DNA of 64,000 nt from Amoebidium appalachense. Lineage: Eukaryota; Ichthyosporea. Both the position numbers and the translations under genes were made by a program. Positions within the stretch are counted from its first letter, which is position 1. The number at the start of each line of letters is the position of its first letter. The notes below the pieces were generated by a model. It was given only the letters and a program-made list of their open reading frames with translations, did no database searches and had not been told where the DNA came from. The stretch is from assembly GCA_963693365.1 (NCBI GenBank), contig CAVNZM010000003.1, forward strand, positions 11,222,001-11,286,000. The letters run 5' to 3'. Of this stretch, positions 59,738-64,000 are shown piece by piece.

Positions 59738-59801
59738 TGACGTCACAAAACAGCAACGTCATTTTAGTCATATATGGTATCTTTGTAACGTATCTAATTG
59801 G
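59738..59801 (-). promoter_or_regulatory. CRE-like palindrome and CCAAT box of the ankyrin gene
   Basis: CCAAT (59801-59797, minus) and the palindrome TGACGTCA (59738-59745) lie 195-260 bases upstream of the start. A leader intron is possible: donor CAA|GTAAGA near 59632 and acceptor GAATTCTAG near 59569 after a poly-T tract. Confidence 0.45.
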
Positions 59802-61104
59802 TTACATAGGCGAACAAGACTTCAGTGAGTCCGAGGCGCCGGCTCGCGAGGCGAACACACGACACGGTGCGCGCGCCCGATCGTGCGCGCATGGCATCTA
59901 GATCTGTAAAGTGGGCGACTATACCGTACCCACCCGACACGTACTGACGTGTTGCCGCACTGTTGTATAAAATGATCGTGTGTCCGTGACAAAACAATAT
60001 ATTTGTGAATGAACGGGGTTGACTAGACCACGCTTTGCTAAGTGACGTGCTAGTCCTACTTACACCTAGTAAGACGAGCACACTGAGTGAGCTCTGAAGG
60101 CCCCGACGTGCCCTTATATCGGAGCTCGCACAGCGTCTCAGACATGTGCATCGGTATGTCCTTTTGGCTACAAGAGCCAATCACATACGGTTCACGGTTC
60201 TGTTGTATGAACGTGCTACTAGACACGCATGCAAGTGGGCAAGACAGACAAAGAGGGACACGGACCTGTGGGCAGGAAGCAGTCGTCTGTATTGCACACT
60301 TGGTAGCGCGAAGTAGACGTGAGACAAGACAGGGAGAGAAGGCCTAGGTGGGGGGGTCTATCAGGATGAGGGGGGCTCTAGTGTGCGGGGTATCTCCCGT
60401 ATATCTCACTCATACATCTTCTGGGCGTAGGTGAGCGCGTCCCGAGCTCATGCACTAAAGGCAAAGCATGCATGTGGAAAGCAAGCAAGGGGAGTGTGCA
60501 GGGGGAGAGTGTGCAAGAGAGAAAAACAAAAAGAAATCCTGGCCAGCAGGAGGAGAGACACCGTTGGGGGGTGTCGCGCATTGGTTGTGGCAAAGTCCCC
60601 AAATCCAACAACCTTTTTTCCGTCATGGGGCACTGCCACAGGCAGGGGACACCCCATGAGGCCCATCATATAACTTACATGATCTCTAAATACAGATTTA
60701 AATAATAGGCCTATAGGTATATACATATATGTAAGGGCAACGGCTAGGATCACTATTTGCGGCGCGGCGCTCGATACTGAAAATCAATCCATTGATTTTT
60801 CAAAATCAATCCCTTGATAATTCTTGTTTCTCCGGCAATGAATATCAATCCATTGATTTTCTATTTGTGATTTTTTCGGCAAGTGGGGGGTAAAGACGAA
60901 ACTGTAAGTGAATTATACAAGTCATATCTATGTACATATGCGGCAAAAAATGACAATAAAAGTAGCGTGTGCGTAGTGATAGACCTACAGGCGCCCATAC
61001 ACATGTAAGTCGTTTCACTAATAGGTAGTGAGTGGTAAAAGGGCGGGTGGGAAGAAGATATACATGTGCCCATATACACATGTACGTCATCCCCTGGGCG
61101 TTGT
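59802..61104. other. Intergenic region, no gene recognised
   Basis: Unique sequence with a plus-strand TATA-like TTGTATAAAATG at 59962, an inverted CCAAT near 60178, and a GC-rich segment 59830-59900. ORFs of up to 128 codons on the minus strand show no recognisable family. AT-rich palindromes at 60780-60862 are listed separately. Confidence 0.45.
60780..60862. repeat. Three copies of an AATCAATCC-ATTGATT palindrome
   Basis: AATCAATCCATTGATTTT, AATCAATCCCTTGATAATT and ATCAATCCATTGATTTT lie within 80 bases. Each can form a short hairpin or bind a dimeric factor. Related ATTGATTCACATTG segments occur at 62263 and 62443. Confidence 0.6.
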
Positions 61105-61342
61105 TTATCGCGGGGCATAAAACGTCCAGTAATATCTCCCATCTATTCGATTCTGGTTCAACGTGTAATGATCTCCATTAGGGGCGAGTGCACGGCCCGG
61201 GGCCAGCCAAGTGAAATTCTCGGGGGCATTTACGTGGCCATCATCAGCTTCATGTGGGGGGCGGGGAGAGCGAATGGGTGAAGGAGATCTGGGTGGCGGT
61301 GACGGGGAGCGAATAACTTCTCGGCGTGCACGTTTATTATGC
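61105..61342 (-). CDS. Terminal exon of an unidentified gene
   Basis: After a C-rich tract and acceptor CCCCCTAG, the minus strand is open for 78 codons to TAA: a basic patch (NKRARREV), a Ser-Pro/Arg-rich stretch ([19 protein letters not shown]), then [30 protein letters not shown] and a C-terminal YYWTFYAPR. The change from low-complexity to mixed composition supports coding of the last 50 residues. Upstream exons would lie beyond the (CA)n array. No family recognised. Confidence 0.4.
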
Positions 61343-61429
61343 CTAGGGGGTGTGGGCGATCGGGGTGCAGGATCGGGGTGCAGCGGGTGGTGGCGGGGAA
61401 GGTGCAGGATGCGGGGTAGGTGGCCGAAA

Positions 61430-61551
61430 CACACACACACAGCACACACACACACACACACACACGCAAACACACACACAGGCACACACACACATACTTG
61501 TACACACACACACACCCGGCCGTGCACACACATACACACACATATACACAC

Positions 61552-61601
<50 letters not shown>

Positions 61602-61660
61602 CACACACACCGTTGCACACGCACACACACACACATGTACATACACACACACACACACAT

Positions 61661-61721
<61 letters not shown>

Positions 61722-61852
61722 GGTGCACACACATGCACACATGTACACACACACACACACACAGTGCCACACACAATGTTCACCATAATGACACACACAT
61801 CATAGTCGACGTCGCACACACACACACACTAACACACACGTTCTACATCCGG

Positions 61853-61918
<66 letters not shown>

Positions 61919-61975
61919 CGTGACACACACACACGCGCGCGCGCGCGCGCACACCGTACACACATGTGCACACCG

Positions 61976-62015
<40 letters not shown>

Positions 62016-62080
62016 CCACCCACCCGGCACCCACCCACCCACCCACTCACACACATGCGCGCACACACACACCTACAGAC
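61430..62080. repeat. 650-base (CA)n-rich array
   Basis: Imperfect (CA)n with CG, GTAC and GTGCACAC interruptions, a (CG)n at 61934-61950 and CCACCCACCCGG near 62015. ORFs across it are repeat translations. Confidence 0.95.
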
Positions 62081-62159
62081 ACACGCTATTCATTTGGCAG
62101 GCACTATGACATGGCGGCATTAAAAGCCCTTGCACGCTGCACGTGTCACTTAGTCACTA

Positions 62160-63090
62160 ATTAGTATGATATGTCGGATCACGTGGCCCCCCCCGGCTGG
62201 CGCGGCCGCGATCATGTGAGTCGCAACTCGAAGTCGCGAATTGATTCCCATTGTTTTCAGATTGATTCACATTGTTTGGAGCTCGCACCACCTCTCGAAC
62301 GTCTCTAAGTAACATGAAAAATATAGACATAAACACCCAAAAAAAAAAAATAATGGGCGTTTTTTTGACTACCAAAACTAAGTTTTTGCTTAAGTAACTT
62401 GTATTTTTTGACCACAGGGTAAAAATTGAGAAGCGCCACAAAATTGATTCACATTGAATGTGAATCATCCGGACTACATACAGCTCTGTACATATGTCAC
62501 TGGCTGCATTTGATTGGCTGCGCTGGAAAACGCAGTAGGCCGTCGAATGTGGCTGGGCCTCCGCCGGCAGTGTCCACGCCCCCACATTGCATCCGTATCA
62601 AAAAAAAAACAATGGATTATGATCACCAGAAATCTCAACGTAGCAGATGGCATAGTAAATGGAATTTACTTCGTACTCGGCGTCGGCGCGCACTCCGTAC
62701 AAGCTAGTATATATAGCAGTACAGGACACATATGGCACCCGCAAGGGAGCAAGGGAGGGGGGCGGGCGGTATCTGATTGGGTAAAAGGGGGGTCAGCGCG
62801 TGTTTACGATTGGGAGGGAGCGCACTGGTGCGTTTTAAGGATAGACCATTCGCCTAATATCATGCTTTTTTATTGCCGTGGGCGAAAAAAAAAACAGCAG
62901 TACAGGACACATATCGCACATCCTGAAGTTCCCTGTCGGTCTAACCCTGGATCTAAAAATAAACGTCATGATTTTAATGACGTGTTTGCGCAAACCAGTT
63001 ACGCCAAAAAAATTACCAGCCAGTCCGGTAGTTGAACAGTTTTCAAAAACCGAAAACTGGTCCCCCGTTTCAATCTTGCCGCTCACACAC
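62160..63090. other. Intergenic/5' region with promoter-like features
   Basis: Unique sequence with ATTGATTCACATTG twice (62263, 62443), a CCAAT (62512, inverted), a plus-strand TATATATA at 62708 and several poly-A runs. Two of three copies of TACAGGACACATAT lie here (62720, 62899). No confident ORF. Confidence 0.45.
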
Positions 63091-63525
63091 GCGGACTGAC
63101 TGAAAAAGGCATGTGCCCAAAGATTTTATAAGTTGTGTGGAGAATGCTGATTGGATGATCTAAAACGCCCATATGGGGTGCTGATACTCAGGCAATGGAC
63201 AATTTAAAAAAACCAGACGCCGAGTCCGGATGCAAATGCCATGCCACGTCACGGTTTGAAGAACAAAAGTCATGGTGGCAAAGCAAAATAGCTAGCCATA
63301 TACATGTTTTTACGTAATCTATTTCATGGAGCTTCTATTCACTATGATAGATCAAAATGGACATGTATCTGCTGGTAATGCCATCAACGTTACAAAACAT
63401 TAGCGAATACGAAGACAGAGATTTATCGGCGATTCGAGCACGAATAGAAGCACCAATCCAAAACTCGCTTTCTTAGACTTTTTCAGTGGTGTTTTCGGTT
63501 TTGCAGTACAGGACACATATGCACA
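62717..63525 (+). repeat. Three dispersed copies of GCAGTACAGGACACATAT
   Basis: Copies at about 62718, 62897 and 63503, each preceded by an acceptor-like (A/T)GCAG and followed by a GCAC variant. Flanks are unrelated beyond this. They could be duplicated exon edges, a transcription-start motif or remnants of a repeat. Confidence 0.55.
63124..63154 (-). promoter_or_regulatory. Minus-strand promoter (CCAAT and TATA)
   Basis: On the minus strand, CCAATCAGC (63154-63146) is followed 18 bases later by TTATAAAAT (63131-63123). The transcript would begin near 63095 and pass a possible donor at CCGGACTGGCTG|GTAATT (about 63025), resembling the leader end at 10710 (CCGGACTGGCAG|GTATTC). It may be the promoter of the gene ending at 61105. 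Confidence 0.45.
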
Positions 63526-63710
63526 CTGTCAGCTAGCCCCTGGGATGCTGTCAATCACAATATGTAGTGCTAGGTTGGCAGCTTTCATGTCAGTAGGGTC
63601 CTCTTGACTCGGACGAGTTTTTTGGCCATTCACTCACTTTATCGTGTCATCACGTGTGTGTTGTGTTTGTTAGCTTGCAAGTGTGTTGTTCCCTTCAACT
63701 TACACCCACT
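63160..63710. other. Intergenic region before the right-edge gene
   Basis: Unique AT-rich sequence; one TACAGGACACATAT copy at 63505. No ORF of note. Confidence 0.5.
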
Positions 63711-63717
63711 TTTATAA
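63711..63717 (+). promoter_or_regulatory. TATA-like element of the right-edge gene
   Basis: TTTATAATTA about 80 bases upstream of the ATG at 63791. A short upstream ORF begins at 63772 and overlaps the start in another frame. Confidence 0.4.
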
Positions 63718-63790
63718 TTAGTCTTTGCATCTCTCTACCTACTTCCACCACAACGTTTACCCCGTTAACAAATGGCATCGGCTAGCAAGC

Positions 63791-64000
63791 ATGTCTGACA
63801 ACATGAACTCTACACAACAAACACCCTTCGAACTGACGGGCCACGAGCGCCTTGCCTGGCGCGTCAAGAACTGCCGGTGCCCGAGTGAGTTGTATGACGA
63901 GGGAGTGAGACAAATTGTCGTTTTACCAGACAGCGAAGATGCTATACGGGTCATCTTCGAGTCTTATCCTTTAGTACAACAACAAGAAGGACACACCAAG
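63791..64000 (+). CDS. 5' end of an unidentified gene (runs off the right edge)
   Basis: Open for all 70 codons from ATG to the window end (MSDNMNSTQQTPFELTGHER and on to a Gln-rich YPLVQQQEGHTK). Codon use is mixed and the sequence has no simple repeats, which supports coding. A second in-frame Met is five codons in. It has a TATA-like element and an overlapping upstream ORF. Too short to assign a family. Confidence 0.55.
   Translation, partial: MSDNMNSTQQTPFELTGHERLAWRVKNCRCPSELYDEGVRQIVVLPDSEDAIRVIFESYPLVQQQEGHTK

Noticed and set aside
59794-60180. 128-codon minus-strand ORF upstream of the ankyrin gene
   Set aside because: It begins at a non-ATG codon in part of its frame, overlaps promoter elements and shows no family features.
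61211-62164. 317-codon Thr-His ORF
   Set aside because: It is a translation of the (CA)n array.

Overview
The window is nuclear DNA of a eukaryote. Genes are split by many GT-AG introns, two proteins carry mitochondrial-type N-termini, promoters show CCAAT and TATA boxes, and coding exons are compact islands in DNA full of (CA)n, (GA)n and long poly-G/poly-C tracts. The organism cannot be named from sequence alone. A plant- or fungal-type fused bioD-bioA gene with a separate biotin synthase fits a biotin-prototrophic alga, fungus-like or other free-living protist. || The centre (about 14.2-56 kb) is a biotin biosynthesis cluster that I could assemble exon by exon with every reading phase closing: bioF/KAPA synthase (minus strand, 23864-14221, 9 exons, 391 aa), the bifunctional DTBS/DAPA aminotransferase BIO3-BIO1 (plus strand, 29016-42357, 16 exons, 796 aa) and biotin synthase BIO2/bioB (minus strand, 54869-45660, 8 exons, 375 aa). 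Together they encode all four late steps: pimeloyl-thioester to KAPA, DAPA, dethiobiotin and biotin. bioF and bioDA are divergent; bioDA and bioB are convergent. || Left flank: a large unidentified minus-strand gene runs off the left edge (last exon open for 1,214 codons), followed by a poorly resolved minus-strand gene at 8-11 kb with a clear CCAAT/TATA promoter. Right flank: an intronless-looking ankyrin-repeat gene split over three overlapping frames (59.5-57.7 kb), a terminal exon of an unknown gene (61.1-61.3 kb), a bare minus-strand promoter (63.1 kb), and the start of a plus-strand gene leaving the right edge (from 63791). || The most unusual signal is structural. Many exon-intron boundaries of the biotin genes are accompanied by decayed, tandem partial copies of the same exon edge inside the adjacent intron. 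Microsatellites are also anchored on splice sites: (GT)n grows out of donors and (CA)n leads into acceptors. A dispersed short repeat ending in a poly-C tail (poly-G on the other strand), a foldback element with terminal inverted repeats, and a minisatellite of about 45 units in a bioB intron add to this.
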